Part shown: one piece after another, positions 43,102 through 51,367 of the stretch
Position numbering within the stretch: position 1 is the stretch's first letter
Layout of the letters: each line of letters opens with the position of its first letter
Assembly (NCBI RefSeq): GCF_000224415.1
Contig: NZ_AFXQ01000006.1
Span: forward strand, 62,001 to 126,000
Direction of reading: 5' to 3'
DNA: 64,000 bases
From: Citricoccus sp. CH26A
GTDB lineage: Bacteria > Actinomycetota > Actinomycetes > Actinomycetales > Micrococcaceae
Notes under the pieces: generated by a model
The model's input: only the letters and a program-made list of their open reading frames with translations
Database searches by the model: none
Told to the model about the DNA's origin: nothing
Made by a program: the position numbers and the translations under genes

Positions 43102-43677
43102 CTAGTGTCTCGGGAGCATGTCCTGGAGGGTGAGTTTCGGCCGCCCCTTGGACCCGTCCTCGTACCCCTCCACGTATCCAGCCATCTGCGCCATGGCGGT
43201 CAGGTAGTCGACGTCCTCACGCCGGGCCATCTGATCCGCAGCGTCCATGTGCCCTTTTTCGTACCCGTAGCGGTAGGCGTGCCGGACTCCGGAGGTCTCC
43301 AGTTCGGTCCGTAACTTCTCGGCTTGTTCTTCCGAGGCTGCGAGGGCGGACACCAGCAGGGCATTCGAGCGCACCGTCTTGTCCCACATGGTGGCGTACT
43401 GTTCCGCTTCCTGGGCCGCGTCTGCCGCCCTTGACTCGGCGCCCTGCAGCTGGACCTCCAACAGGCGCCGATCGTCCTTCAGAGACCGCACCTGAGCCCG
43501 CAGCTGGTCCACTTCGGACTTCTCGAGGACCGACCGGCACCGGGCCCGGTAGGCCGCTTGGCGGTGCGCGTCGGAGCAGTACCGCCGGCCCATGGACGGG
43601 TCCGTCAAGGGCTGATCACACCACCCGCAGCGGACGGCGAGAGGACGACGGGGAGAGGAGCGGCGGGCCTTAGCCAT
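43102..43677 (-). CDS. Zinc-ribbon/coiled-coil element protein, intact copy
   Basis: 191 aa. The N-terminus has CGWCDQPLT...RRYCSDAHRQAAYRAR, a small CxxC...CxxxH zinc motif seen in actinobacterial element and plasmid proteins. Residues ~50-125 are a strong coiled coil (LRAQVRSLKDDRRLLEVQLQ, EQYATMWDKTV). The C-terminal part has YRYGYEKGHMDAADQM and a short TLQDMLPRH tail. Function is unknown; DNA-end or plasmid-maintenance roles are possible. A second copy with ~80% protein identity lies at 45840-46414 but is frameshifted, so this may be the working gene. No ribosome site stronger than AAAGGGAACC precedes the ATG. Confidence 0.75.
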   Translation of the reverse strand: MAKARRSSPRRPLAVRCGWCDQPLTDPSMGRRYCSDAHRQAAYRARCRSVLEKSEVDQLRAQVRSLKDDRRLLEVQLQGAESRAADAAQEAEQYATMWDKTVRSNALLVSALAASEEQAEKLRTELETSGVRHAYRYGYEKGHMDAADQMARREDVDYLTAMAQMAGYVEGYEDGSKGRPKLTLQDMLPRH

Positions 43678-43970
43678 GGTTCCCTTTCATAACGGGCACC
43701 CGTTACATCGTCACGGACAAAATGTCCCCAAGTGCACCTTGGTGCCAGACGTGTGCTGACGAATCTTGGTGTTGGTAGTGCCTGCTAAAAGTGCGGCTGC
43801 GAGGCCGGACTCGAGGGGCCGAGCCTGGAGTCCTGTTTGCGAAGTCTGTCCGTGTGTTCGGAGAGTGGATGGCTCGGTCGTGGTGGGGTGTCTACAGGGT
43901 GATGAGGGCGAACAGTAGGAGCCAGCCGAGCAGCGTGACGAGGGCCAGCGCGGACAGCATCAGGTGCCTC
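43102..43970. repeat. Duplicated element segment, copy A
   Basis: Matches 45840-46600 in the same orientation. It covers the coiled-coil gene and the last ~25 codons of the small membrane protein (ending LLGWLLLFALITL). Copy A has about 100 extra bases at ~43690-43790. The homology stops near 43970, where the FAD-oxidase segment begins. Confidence 0.8.
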
Positions 43971-44155
43971 CTGGGGAGTGGGCGCCCACACGGGTTTGCC
44001 ATGGCTTTGACGGCAGGGACCGCCCCCGCGCTGCACGGCGATCCAAGCGCCGTCCGTGCTGGCCCGGTGTAGTTGGTGGGATGTGTCGGTGCCGGACGGG
44101 CGATCCGCCCGGGCGCGCTGCTAGGCCCCGTGGCCGACGTGCTATGCGGCACCGA
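43678..44155. other. Remnant of membrane-protein gene and filler
   Basis: No intact gene. At 43892-43970 the minus strand holds the C-terminal remnant of the 73-aa membrane protein of copy B. The remainder up to the FAD-oxidase stop at 44156 has no recognisable content. Confidence 0.6.
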
Positions 44156-45802
44156 TCATCCGAACCGTGCGGAGAAGCTGTTCTGGAACCGCAGCCCCGG
44201 GTCGTAGCGGCGCTTGGTCGCGAAGAACTCCTCGAGCCGCGGGTACGCCTGCGCTACTTGCTCCCTGGTGTAGTGCTGTTGGTAGGGCAGGTAGAACGTG
44301 CCGCCGAGGTCCAGGGAGGACTCGACCAGAGCACGCGTCAGGGAGGCCATGTCCGCGCTGGCCTCGTCGCTGACCTCTTGGCTGAGGAAGAGCACCACCG
44401 AGAACCGTTCCCCCTGCGCGTAGTCCAGGACGATGTCCTCGCGGTGGACCGAACGGATCGAGGCGCTGAGCAGCTGGGCGTCGTGACGGCCGAGTTGGAC
44501 ACGCAGCTCGTCGAGGAAGGGGACGATCTGTTCGGGGGGCAGGAAGTACTCGTGCAACACGTCGGTGTACTGCGGGAGCCTATTCTGCAGGAAGCCCAGG
44601 CTCTCGTACATCGCCTGGTTGCGTCCGACCATGCACGCCTCAGCCTCGCGCAGGGCCTCGTTGCGCGACTGCAGACAACCACGCACCCGCGGCAACAGCT
44701 CGCGCTGGGCCGTCCACCGCAGGCGCTGCCCGAGATCACCGGTACGGGCCAGGTTGAAGATCAACCGACTCACCGGGTCCGAGGCCCGCTCCTTCAGTGG
44801 TGGGACCAGCTCGGTGGTGTCGACCCGCTCATAGGTGTAGACGATCGCTTCTTGCAGCAGGCTGTCCGGGGAGGTCGACAGGTGCGTGTAGGTCAACCGC
44901 ACCGCGTCGTCGACCGCCACCTGCGAGGCGAAGACCTGCGGGAAGTCGCGGTGCTCGATGACGGTGCTGCGCAGCCGGTACATTTCGCTATCGACCAGGT
45001 TGAGCTCCACGTCGAGCACCACCCCGAAGAGCCCGTAGCCGCCGACGACGGCCTGGAACAATTCGGGCTCCTGGTCCGGGCCGACCCGGTGCACGGTGCC
45101 GTCGGCGAGCATCACCCGCAGGGAGCGGATCGTGGACGACAGGCTCCCGGCGCGAAAGTCCAGTCCGTGCGCGTTGACCGAGACCGTGCCCCCGACACTG
45201 AGCACATCCACGCTGGGCATGGTGGCCACCGACAGCCCGAGCGGGTGCACCGCCTCCAGCACCTGATGCCACGTCGCGCCGGCCTGCACCGTGACCGTCC
45301 TGGCGTGCTCGTCCACCGTGATCGCGTTCAGCCCGCGCATATCCACGACCAGCCCACCGGGGTAGGACGCCTGCCCGCCCATCGCGTGCTGCGTGCCCCC
45401 GACGGAAACGACCAGGTCGTTCTCCTCGGCGAAGGCGAGGGCAGTCCGCACCTCGTCCTCGTTGGCCGGGCGGACGACACCGAAGACCGGGGTCCGGGTC
45501 AAACAACTGGCATCGGACACCGTGCCGCCCTGCTGGGCCAGAGCACCGGGGTATGCCGCAGCGTCCACCGGCGCGGTCGCGCGCGCAGCGGCGGGGGTGG
45601 GTAGCGGTGGTGCCGGGCTGACGACGCAGTCCTTCGCCGCAACCGGATCCCCCGACCACAGGGCGAGATGCGGGCCGCCCACGACCAGGACGAACAGCAG
45701 GGCCAGCGCGGCAAGAAAGGTGCGCACCCGCCTCCTGCGCGGCGATCGGCGCTCCGGCGGCCGAGGGCTGCCACTGCGCTCATGCGCCACGGACGATCCC
45801 AT
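44156..45802 (-). CDS. Membrane-anchored FAD-binding (PCMH-type) oxidase
   Basis: 548 aa. An Arg-rich N-terminus and one membrane helix (about residues 27-47) are followed by an outside domain. The FAD domain reads VVSVGGTQHAMGGQASYPGGLVVDMRGLN with the GGxxH pattern where His may carry covalent flavin, and VLSVGGTVSVNAHGLDFRAGSL. The C-terminal substrate domain ends FFATKRRYDPGLRFQNSFSARFG, as in aldonolactone oxidase-type and related VAO-family enzymes. Substrate is unknown. The gene lies between two copies of the duplicated segment and reads with the element operon; it looks like an acquired cargo gene. Confidence 0.82.
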   Translation of the reverse strand: MGSSVAHERSGSPRPPERRSPRRRRVRTFLAALALLFVLVVGGPHLALWSGDPVAAKDCVVSPAPPLPTPAAARATAPVDAAAYPGALAQQGGTVSDASCLTRTPVFGVVRPANEDEVRTALAFAEENDLVVSVGGTQHAMGGQASYPGGLVVDMRGLNAITVDEHARTVTVQAGATWHQVLEAVHPLGLSVATMPSVDVLSVGGTVSVNAHGLDFRAGSLSSTIRSLRVMLADGTVHRVGPDQEPELFQAVVGGYGLFGVVLDVELNLVDSEMYRLRSTVIEHRDFPQVFASQVAVDDAVRLTYTHLSTSPDSLLQEAIVYTYERVDTTELVPPLKERASDPVSRLIFNLARTGDLGQRLRWTAQRELLPRVRGCLQSRNEALREAEACMVGRNQAMYESLGFLQNRLPQYTDVLHEYFLPPEQIVPFLDELRVQLGRHDAQLLSASIRSVHREDIVLDYAQGERFSVVLFLSQEVSDEASADMASLTRALVESSLDLGGTFYLPYQQHYTREQVAQAYPRLEEFFATKRRYDPGLRFQNSFSARFG

Positions 45803-45839
45803 GGCTCAGTGAACACCAGCCGCCCGACCGAGGCCAGAG

Positions 45840-46414
45840 CTAGGGTCTCGGCAGCAGGTCCTGGATCGTCAACTTCGGACTGCCCTTCTCGCCTGCCGCG
45901 TACCCCTCCATGTATCCGGCCAGCTTCGCGTAGGCGGTCAGTTCGTCGACGTCCTCCCGCCGGGTCATCTGGTCTGCGGCGTCCCTGTGCCCTTTTTCGT
46001 ACCCGTAGCGATAGGCATGCCGCACGCCCGTCGTCTCCAGCTCGGTCCGCAGCTTCTCGGCTTGATCTTCCGAGGCTGCGAGGGAGGACACCAGCAGGCC
46101 ATTGGACCGCACTGTCTTCTCCCACATAGTGGCGTACTGTTCGGCTTCCTCGGCCGCGTCTACGGCCCTTGCCTCGGCGCTCTGCAGTTGGACTTCCAGC
46201 CGGCGCCGGTCGTCTTCAAGGCTCGCACCTGTGCCCGCAGCTGCTCCACCTCGGACCCCTCGGGGACGGGCCGGTGTCGGGCCCGGTAGGCGGCCTGGCG
46301 GTGGGCGTCCGAGCAGTACCGCCGGCCCCCGGAAGGGTCCGTCAAGGGCTCATCACACCACCCGCAGCGGACGACGAGAGGACGACGAGGAGAGGAGCGG
46401 CGCGCCTTGGCCAT
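45840..46414 (-). pseudogene. Zinc-ribbon/coiled-coil element protein, frameshifted copy
   Basis: The N-terminal part (MAKARRSSPRRPLVVRCGWC... to VRALK) and the C-terminal part (from the coiled coil to TIQDLLPRP) are in different frames. Compared with the intact copy, one base is missing in CGTCTTCAAGG near 46213-46220. The two copies are otherwise collinear. Either the gene is dead or the base is a sequencing error. Confidence 0.8.
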
Positions 46415-46600
46415 GAGATTCCTTCATAACGACCGGCCTCGAAGGGCTGGGCCAGGAGCCCTGCTTTCGAAGTCTGTCGGTGTGTTCGGAGAGTGGATAA
46501 CCCGGTCCTGGTGGGGCATCTACAGGGTGATGAGGGCCAGCAGTAGGAGCCAACCGAGCAGCACGACGACGGCCAGCGCGGACAACAGGACGCGCCCTCG
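45840..46600. repeat. Duplicated element segment, copy B
   Basis: Same-orientation counterpart of 43102-43970. Copy B is still joined to the rest of the element operon (membrane protein, sigma-like gene), so it is probably the original location, with copy A the displaced part. Confidence 0.75.
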
Positions 46601-46741
46601 CGGACCCCGCGCCCAGTCCGGGACGCGCCCTTCCAGGGACGGCGGCAGGGCGGCGTCCACGGACTGACGGACCCACGCTCGGCGGGCCCTGCGGACCCGA
46701 CGGCCAGAGGCCCGGAGGGACCGACGAAACCGGCGCAGCAT
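46520..46741 (-). CDS. Small membrane protein, translationally coupled to the sigma-like gene
   Basis: 73 aa. The first ~45 residues are very basic (RRFRRSLRASGRRVRRARR), and the last ~23 form one membrane helix ending LLGWLLLLALITL. Its ATG overlaps the sigma-like stop as TGATG, so it is made only when that gene is translated. It is a possible membrane partner or anti-sigma-like anchor; no known family was recognised. Copy A at 43.9 kb keeps just the helix. Confidence 0.6.
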   Translation of the reverse strand: MLRRFRRSLRASGRRVRRARRAWVRQSVDAALPPSLEGRVPDWARGPRGRVLLSALAVVVLLGWLLLLALITL

Positions 46742-47565
46742 CACAGGTCCCCGGGGAACAGCTGGTCTTGGTCGGCGGCGGGCCAACCCTTGTATTGGAA
46801 GGCCCACGCTGCGGCGCGGGCCAGGACCCGGATCCGTGACCAGTACTGGCGGACGGTATTGCGCGGTGTCCCAGTGATGCGAGCCAGGGCGTGCGCGTCC
46901 ACGGCCGTGACGCCCCCAGCGCGTTGGGCTGCGCCGAGGTACACCGGTGCGTGCCGGCCGATCGCGCTGGGCACGCTGGCTACCGTCGCCACGATGGACG
47001 GCGCGTCCTCGGGCGCCTCCAGTGCGGCGCGGATCACCTGCGCCAGGGCGACAACGTCACGGGAAAGGGACCGCAGGGAGTTGACGGAGACGCCGAGGGC
47101 TGCGCTGGCCGCCGTGGTGTCCCCGTCGTAGACCAGATGCAGGCGCAGAAAGGTCTCCACCCGTCCGGCGTCCATGCCGAGAGCATCCTGGACCAGGTGC
47201 AGCACGCCCAGCACCTGCCGGAGCTCGTCGGCGGCGTCCACGCGCCCGGTGTCGTCGTCCACGCAACCATGGACGGCTGAGTCTCCTTGTGTGGCGGTGA
47301 GGGCTTCGAGACTGTCCGCTTTGCCGCCGTTGCACTGGGAGCCGTTGCTGGCGGTCTTGCGGTAGTAGTCATGGACCCGGCGCCGGGCCACCACGCGGCA
47401 CAGGGTGGGCCAGTCCCCGCGGTCCGGGTCGAACTTCACCGTCTGGAGGGAGAGCCAGGTCTCTTGGAGCAGGTCGTCGATGTCGTGCGCCGGTCCGCCG
47501 TACTGGCGGACCATGGCGGTAATGACGGGGCGGAGGCGGTCGAGGTCTACCTGTGTCGTGGTCAT
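46741..47565 (-). CDS. Sigma-70 family-like protein of the element
   Basis: 274 aa. Residues ~8-72 resemble sigma region 2: VITAMVRQYGG, DIDDLLQETWLSLQTV and WPTLCRVVARRRVHDYYRK. The middle has a helical segment with a HTH-like GDTTAASAALGVSVNSLRSLSRDVVALAQ, and the C-terminal part has another (ALARITGTPRNTVRQYWSRIRVLARA). A clear ECF region 4 is not present in the usual place, so it may be a sigma-derived regulator. It overlaps its neighbours on both sides (4 bp ATGA with the 103-aa gene, TGATG with the membrane gene), placing it in the middle of the element operon. Confidence 0.7.
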   Translation of the reverse strand: MTTTQVDLDRLRPVITAMVRQYGGPAHDIDDLLQETWLSLQTVKFDPDRGDWPTLCRVVARRRVHDYYRKTASNGSQCNGGKADSLEALTATQGDSAVHGCVDDDTGRVDAADELRQVLGVLHLVQDALGMDAGRVETFLRLHLVYDGDTTAASAALGVSVNSLRSLSRDVVALAQVIRAALEAPEDAPSIVATVASVPSAIGRHAPVYLGAAQRAGGVTAVDAHALARITGTPRNTVRQYWSRIRVLARAAAWAFQYKGWPAADQDQLFPGDL

Positions 47566-47873
47566 CGGGTGGTCTCCTTCCGGATGGCCCGGACGATGTG
47601 CTGCTCGGCTGCGCGCTGAGCGCGTCGGGCGATGCTGAAGTGTTGGTTCGCGGCCCGGTCGAGAGCTCGCAGATCGCGGCTGGGGGTCCAGCAGCCGAGG
47701 CCCGTCATGCCGTGCCCGGCGAGGGCTTGCGCCTGGGCATCGGTGGCGGAGGTGTCCGCGGCGTTGAGGGTGTGCAGCAGGTCGCGGGTGCGGTGTTTCA
47801 GCGACTGGATCGGCAGGGGCGTGACGGTGGCCAGCAGCGGCGGCTGCATGGCTGGGGGCTTGTGGGTACTCAT
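47562..47873 (-). CDS. Hypothetical element protein
   Basis: 103 aa, soluble and mostly helical, with no recognised family. ATG 47873 overlaps the stop of the initiator-like gene (ATGA), and its own stop overlaps the start of the sigma-like gene in the same manner. An upstream ATG at 47897 is less likely because of this coupling. The C-terminus is basic (RRAQRAAEQHIVRAIRKE), compatible with nucleic-acid binding. Confidence 0.6.
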   Translation of the reverse strand: MSTHKPPAMQPPLLATVTPLPIQSLKHRTRDLLHTLNAADTSATDAQAQALAGHGMTGLGCWTPSRDLRALDRAANQHFSIARRAQRAAEQHIVRAIRKETTR

Positions 47874-48640
47874 GCCGCGGTTTCCTTCGGTTGCCACCCG
47901 CCGAGCGCGGCCGCGGTGATGACCTGACGGCGGACGGAGCAGTTCGGGCCGAGCTCGGCCGCGGCCTGTTCCATCAGGGCCAGGTGCTGCATCGGTCGGG
48001 CTTGGAGATAAGCACTTGCGGCTGCATAGATCTCCGTGTCGATTCCGTCTGCCGTCTGTGCGCCGAAGTTTTCCACAGGCGCTGGTGAGGGTGGCTGGGA
48101 CTCAACCAGTTCCTCCTGCCTGTATTCCTCTAGTGGTTCCTCAGTCCTCATAGGGGGCACCGTTTCGGTGGGGCTCGACCCACCGTTTCGGTGGGGCTGC
48201 TGGGGCACCGTTTCGGTGGGGCTCAGGGGCACCATTTCGGCGGGGCTGCGTTGCGGTCTGGGGTCAGTCCTGTGGACAACTGCCCAGGTGGTGACGGGCC
48301 GCCCGGTGCCGCTTCGGGTGATCGTCGGGGTCGCCGTCGTGTTCGGGTCGAGGGTCAGGGCGTATTCGGCTCGATTACCATGGCGCGCTGCGCCATTGGG
48401 GACGATGGCGCCTGCACGCTTCAGGCTGGCCGTTACCCGGCGGAACTGTTCGGCCGCGCTATCCGGGTTGGCTTCGGGATCGAGGCCGAGATGCCGGGCA
48501 CCGACTTGCCAGCCACCGAAGTAGACCGGTGGCGTGCCGGCGTCCAAGGAAACCAGCGCCATGAAGGTCAGCAGACGGTGGTCGCGGTGGCCTAGGTGCT
48601 TCCAGTAGTGCGAGACCAGCAGCGCGTTGGAGGCACCCAT
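47870..48640 (-). CDS. Replication-initiator-like winged-helix protein with internal iterons
   Basis: 256 aa from ATG 48640, which has GGGAG about 9 bases upstream (GTG 48670 is in frame but lacks one). The N-terminal ~110 residues (LLTFMALVSLDAGTPPVYFGGWQVGARHLGLDP, then a second helix pair) resemble the winged-helix domain of small replication or replisome-organiser proteins of actinobacterial elements. A Pro/Thr/Glu-rich linker with SPTETVP repeats and a C-terminal helical domain follow. The linker is encoded by four near-identical 18-bp repeats (separate entry). Replication role is inferred from fold, iterons and position next to xis/int, not from a clear family match. Confidence 0.6.
   Translation of the reverse strand: MGASNALLVSHYWKHLGHRDHRLLTFMALVSLDAGTPPVYFGGWQVGARHLGLDPEANPDSAAEQFRRVTASLKRAGAIVPNGAARHGNRAEYALTLDPNTTATPTITRSGTGRPVTTWAVVHRTDPRPQRSPAEMVPLSPTETVPQQPHRNGGSSPTETVPPMRTEEPLEEYRQEELVESQPPSPAPVENFGAQTADGIDTEIYAAASAYLQARPMQHLALMEQAAAELGPNCSVRRQVITAAALGGWQPKETAA
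48158..48247. repeat. Four iteron-like 18-bp repeats inside the initiator-like gene
   Basis: CACCGTTTCGGTGGGGCT begins at 48158, 48181 and 48206, and a variant with two changes begins at 48230; spacing is 23, 25 and 24 bp. Each has a CACCG-TTT-CGGTG dyad. Because spacing is not a multiple of three, copy 2 is translated in another frame (QPHRNGG) than copies 1 and 3 (SPTETVP), so conservation is for DNA and not for protein. Confidence 0.8.
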
Positions 48641-48683
48641 CAGCCACGCTCCCGGGGCTCGCCGCGCCACGGCGGGGACGCGG

Positions 48684-48935
48684 TCACGCCGTCACCCCCA
48701 AAATGCCGAGAGCCACGACGACGGCGTCGAGGTCGTCGCGTAGGTCACGAGCTGCGGCGAGGCTGTGCCCACCGGCGGCATCCTCCCGGACCACCACCTC
48801 CACGTCCCGGTTCGGCGTCCAAATGGAGTAAACCTCCCCGGACTGGGGGCCGTAAGCGATCCGGCCGCCCGGGTCCAGGGTGAACCCGGCTGGCGGGTCG
48901 ATACACGGAAAATCGCTCGCGCTAGAATGGGTCAT
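48684..48935 (-). CDS. Small hypothetical element protein
   Basis: 83 aa with no recognised family; contains an acidic, leucine-rich C-terminus (RDLRDDLDAVVVALGILG). ATG 48935 is preceded by AGGAGTCAGGATCC, giving a good ribosome site. It is second in the leftward element operon, between the excisionase and the initiator-like gene. Confidence 0.6.
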   Translation of the reverse strand: MTHSSASDFPCIDPPAGFTLDPGGRIAYGPQSGEVYSIWTPNRDVEVVVREDAAGGHSLAAARDLRDDLDAVVVALGILGVTA

Positions 48936-48967
48936 GGATCCTGACTCCTGAAAAGTGGCTGGTTCCG

Positions 48968-49009
48968 AAGGGCGTTCGCAGGTCTCCCCAGACGTGTGCG
49001 AACGCCCTT
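48968..49009. terminator. Hairpin between xis and the operon
   Basis: AAGGGCGTTCGCA and its complement form a 13-bp perfect stem with a 16-base loop, followed on the plus side by TCTCG. It lies after the leftward excisionase gene and could act as an attenuator that lowers expression of the genes behind it. Confidence 0.55.
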
Positions 49010-49075
49010 TCTCGTGCTTTCGGCTCTTGCCGCTTCGTTAGCCGCGACATGCTCTGCCGCCGGTTCTCTATGCCC

Positions 49076-49282
49076 TCAGACACTCCTAGGTTCTCCGGCC
49101 AGAAAAGCCTCAAGCTCAGACCGGCTGACAAGCTTCTTTCTGCCTAGCTGCAGCACGCGCACGGGGAACTCGCCGCGCGCGGCCAGCTCGTAGGCCGTGC
49201 TTTTCCCGATGCCGAGCACGCGGCCGGCATAGGGAAGGCTTACTGTCTGCTGTTCGGGGCGTGCCGTACTTTCGATGCTCAT
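49076..49282 (-). CDS. xis: Excisionase / AlpA-type helix-turn-helix protein
   Basis: 68 aa with a MerR/excisionase-like winged helix: VSLPYAGRVLGIGKSTAYELAARGEFPVRVLQLGRKKLVSRSELEAFL. Such proteins bend DNA at the attachment site and direct the integrase to excise. It is divergent from the XRE repressor, with a 115-bp control region between them, as in temperate elements. Confidence 0.85.
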   Translation of the reverse strand: MSIESTARPEQQTVSLPYAGRVLGIGKSTAYELAARGEFPVRVLQLGRKKLVSRSELEAFLAGEPRSV

Positions 49283-49328
49283 TGCGTCTCCATTCGATTT
49301 AGGAATGTCGAAAACCGTCTCTGCACTT

Positions 49329-49388
49329 CAAATCGTAATCTCTCATCCCGACTGCGGTCAAGGGCTTTCGTATGTCATTTCGTAGTAC
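49329..49388 (+). promoter_or_regulatory. Control region between xis and the XRE repressor
   Basis: TTTCGTA occurs at 49366-49372 and 49378-49384 (12-bp spacing), with a related AATCGTA at ~49331. TAGTAC (49383-49388) lies 9 bases before ATG 49398, so the repressor message is probably leaderless. The repeats overlap the -35/-10 region and are good candidates for the repressor's own operator. Confidence 0.5.
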
Positions 49389-49397
49389 TGTGTCCGA

Positions 49398-50060
49398 ATG
49401 GCACTACTGACAGATGAAGGCATCGGCCGCGCTATTCAGGCTGGCAGGCAGCGTTTGGGGATCCTTCAATCGGAACTGTCTGAGCGCCTGGCGATTCAGG
49501 GGCTGGTCTGGTCTCAGGCCACGATCTCCAAAGTCGAGCGAGGGGACAGGCCGGTTAGGGCCACCGAGATTCCGGCCATTGCGCAAGCTCTAGACATGGA
49601 CGTGTCGGATCTATTCACGCCATGGGAAAGTGGCCTCCAACTCCGCTTGCAGGAAGCGACCAAGCAAGTGCATCAACTCGATCAAGAACTCAAAGAGATC
49701 GGGGAGGAGTACATCCGCGTGAAAGCAAAGATGCGGGAAGTTGACGCAGCTCTCGGGACGGCGGGCGATCGCGCACAGGCGCTTCGTCTGCTGATCGATT
49801 TCACCCATGGCGCGACAAACGTCGAATGGGTCTCGTGGAGCGCTGAGGCGCTCGTGTCCTACTGGACCAATGCCTTCCAGCCCCCGCTGGACCTCGGGGA
49901 GCTTGCTGCGCAGTTGGGTGAGCACCGCGTTGGATCAGTGGATCAAGACAGGGTCATTGACCTCGAGAAGATATTTCCTCATGTGAGATTCGGTCACTCC
50001 GGCAAGGACGACGTCACGGATGAAAATCAAGATCTGATCGCGGGTCGGAGGAAGTCATGA
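49398..50060 (+). CDS. XRE-family repressor of the element
   Basis: 220 aa. Residues ~8-75 are a Cro/cI-type helix-turn-helix (GIGRAIQAGRQRLGILQSELSERL ... SQATISKVERGDRPVRATEIPAIAQAL). Residues ~85-120 are a coiled coil (LQEATKQVHQLDQELKEIGEEYIRVKAKMREV). The C-terminal region is unrecognised and lacks a Ser/Lys LexA-type protease dyad. It probably represses xis and the leftward operon and also its own gene. Its stop overlaps the int start by 4 bp (ATGA), so repressor and integrase are made from one message. Confidence 0.82.
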   Translation: MALLTDEGIGRAIQAGRQRLGILQSELSERLAIQGLVWSQATISKVERGDRPVRATEIPAIAQALDMDVSDLFTPWESGLQLRLQEATKQVHQLDQELKEIGEEYIRVKAKMREVDAALGTAGDRAQALRLLIDFTHGATNVEWVSWSAEALVSYWTNAFQPPLDLGELAAQLGEHRVGSVDQDRVIDLEKIFPHVRFGHSGKDDVTDENQDLIAGRRKS

Positions 50061-51367
50061 AGGGGCACGTGTGGAAGCGGTGCCCGTGCCAACCGGAGGA
50101 GTTGCCTCGGGGACGGGACGGGCGACCGCTGGCGTGCAAGCGGCGTCACGGTACCTGGTCGTACAGGTTGGATGCCGGCCCGGATCCGGTGACGGGGAAG
50201 CGACGACGGCCTTCCAAGGGCGGCTATGTAACTCGTGAGGAAGCCGAAGCAGCGCTGTCAGACGCCATGGCCGCGGTGGGGGCCGGCACCTGGACGGATG
50301 ACCAGCGGCAGACCGTGGGGGAGTACCTGGACCGTTGGCTGACGCGGAAAGCAGCGGGGCTGAAGCCCACAACGGTGGACACCTACCGGTCGCACATCGA
50401 GCTGCACATTCGGCCGGAGCTTGGCCGACTGAAGCTGCGCGACCTCCGGCCCGAGCACGTCTACGCCATGCTCCAAACCGTAGCGGAGGGCCGGAGCGCG
50501 GCCATGGTGCACCGCGTGCGGGCCACGCTGCGCACGGCGCTGGCGGCTGCCGTGAAGGAACGTTTGCTGTCGTGGAATCCGGCCAGAGATCTCGACATGC
50601 CGCGGGAGGCGCGAAAGAGGGTCGAGCCATGGACGCCGGAGGAGACCGGAGCGTTCCTGGACGCGGTGGCCGGGGACCGGCTGGCGGCGCTCTTCCATGT
50701 CGTGGCGTACCTCGGGTTGCGGCGGGGAGAGGCGCTGGGGCTGCGCTGGGATGACGTCGATCTGGTGCGCCGCCGGGTCGTCATCCGTCAGCAGGTCGTC
50801 CAGATGAACCTTCAGTCGGTCGAGGCTAGCTGTCAGTACTGCGGAGAAGCGCACCCGGGGATCGGGATCACGGAGCCGAAGACGGACGACAGCGCGGCCG
50901 TGGTGCACCTGGATGCCGGGACCGTGTCTGTGCTGCTGTCCCAGCAGCTGGCGCAGGGCGAGGAGCGGGAGGCATGGGGGGACGCATACCGGGACCACGG
51001 GCTGGTGTTCGCCCGGGAGGACGGTGCGCCGATCCGGCCGAGTTGGCTCACTGCGCGGTTCTTGGAGCTTCAGGAGGGTGTGACCGTCCCTGTGAGCGCG
51101 GAGGACCCGGAAGGCACTCAGCGGCCGCTCAGGCGCGTCCGGCTGCATGATCTGCGGCACGGCACGGCGTCCCTGATGATCGCGGCCGGCGTGGACGTGG
51201 CCGTGGTGTCCAAGGTGCTGCGCCATTCGACGATCAAGCTCACCGTGGACACGTACGGACACCTGCTGCCGGGGGTCGGCGAGGCCGCCGCGGAGCAGCG
51301 CGCAGGCATGATCCCGCGGGCGGCGTCTCGCACCGATGGCCACAGTTCGGCCAAGAATGGGGCCTAA
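50057..51367 (+). CDS. int: Tyrosine integrase of the element
   Basis: 436 aa. The N-terminal part has a short Cys-containing head and an AP2-like arm-binding domain (GTWSYRLDAGPDP...KGGYVTREEAEAAL), followed by a SAM-like core-binding domain (~90-170). The catalytic domain shows Arg222 (YLGLRRGEALGLRW), His364/Arg367 (LHDLRHG), and Tyr400 (VDTYGHLL). A CQYCGEAHPG insert in the catalytic domain is unusual. It should recombine attP with the tRNA-Ser 3' end. It now lies 4.7 kb from attR, whereas such genes normally abut the site. Confidence 0.95.
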   Translation: MKGHVWKRCPCQPEELPRGRDGRPLACKRRHGTWSYRLDAGPDPVTGKRRRPSKGGYVTREEAEAALSDAMAAVGAGTWTDDQRQTVGEYLDRWLTRKAAGLKPTTVDTYRSHIELHIRPELGRLKLRDLRPEHVYAMLQTVAEGRSAAMVHRVRATLRTALAAAVKERLLSWNPARDLDMPREARKRVEPWTPEETGAFLDAVAGDRLAALFHVVAYLGLRRGEALGLRWDDVDLVRRRVVIRQQVVQMNLQSVEASCQYCGEAHPGIGITEPKTDDSAAVVHLDAGTVSVLLSQQLAQGEEREAWGDAYRDHGLVFAREDGAPIRPSWLTARFLELQEGVTVPVSAEDPEGTQRPLRRVRLHDLRHGTASLMIAAGVDVAVVSKVLRHSTIKLTVDTYGHLLPGVGEAAAEQRAGMIPRAASRTDGHSSAKNGA

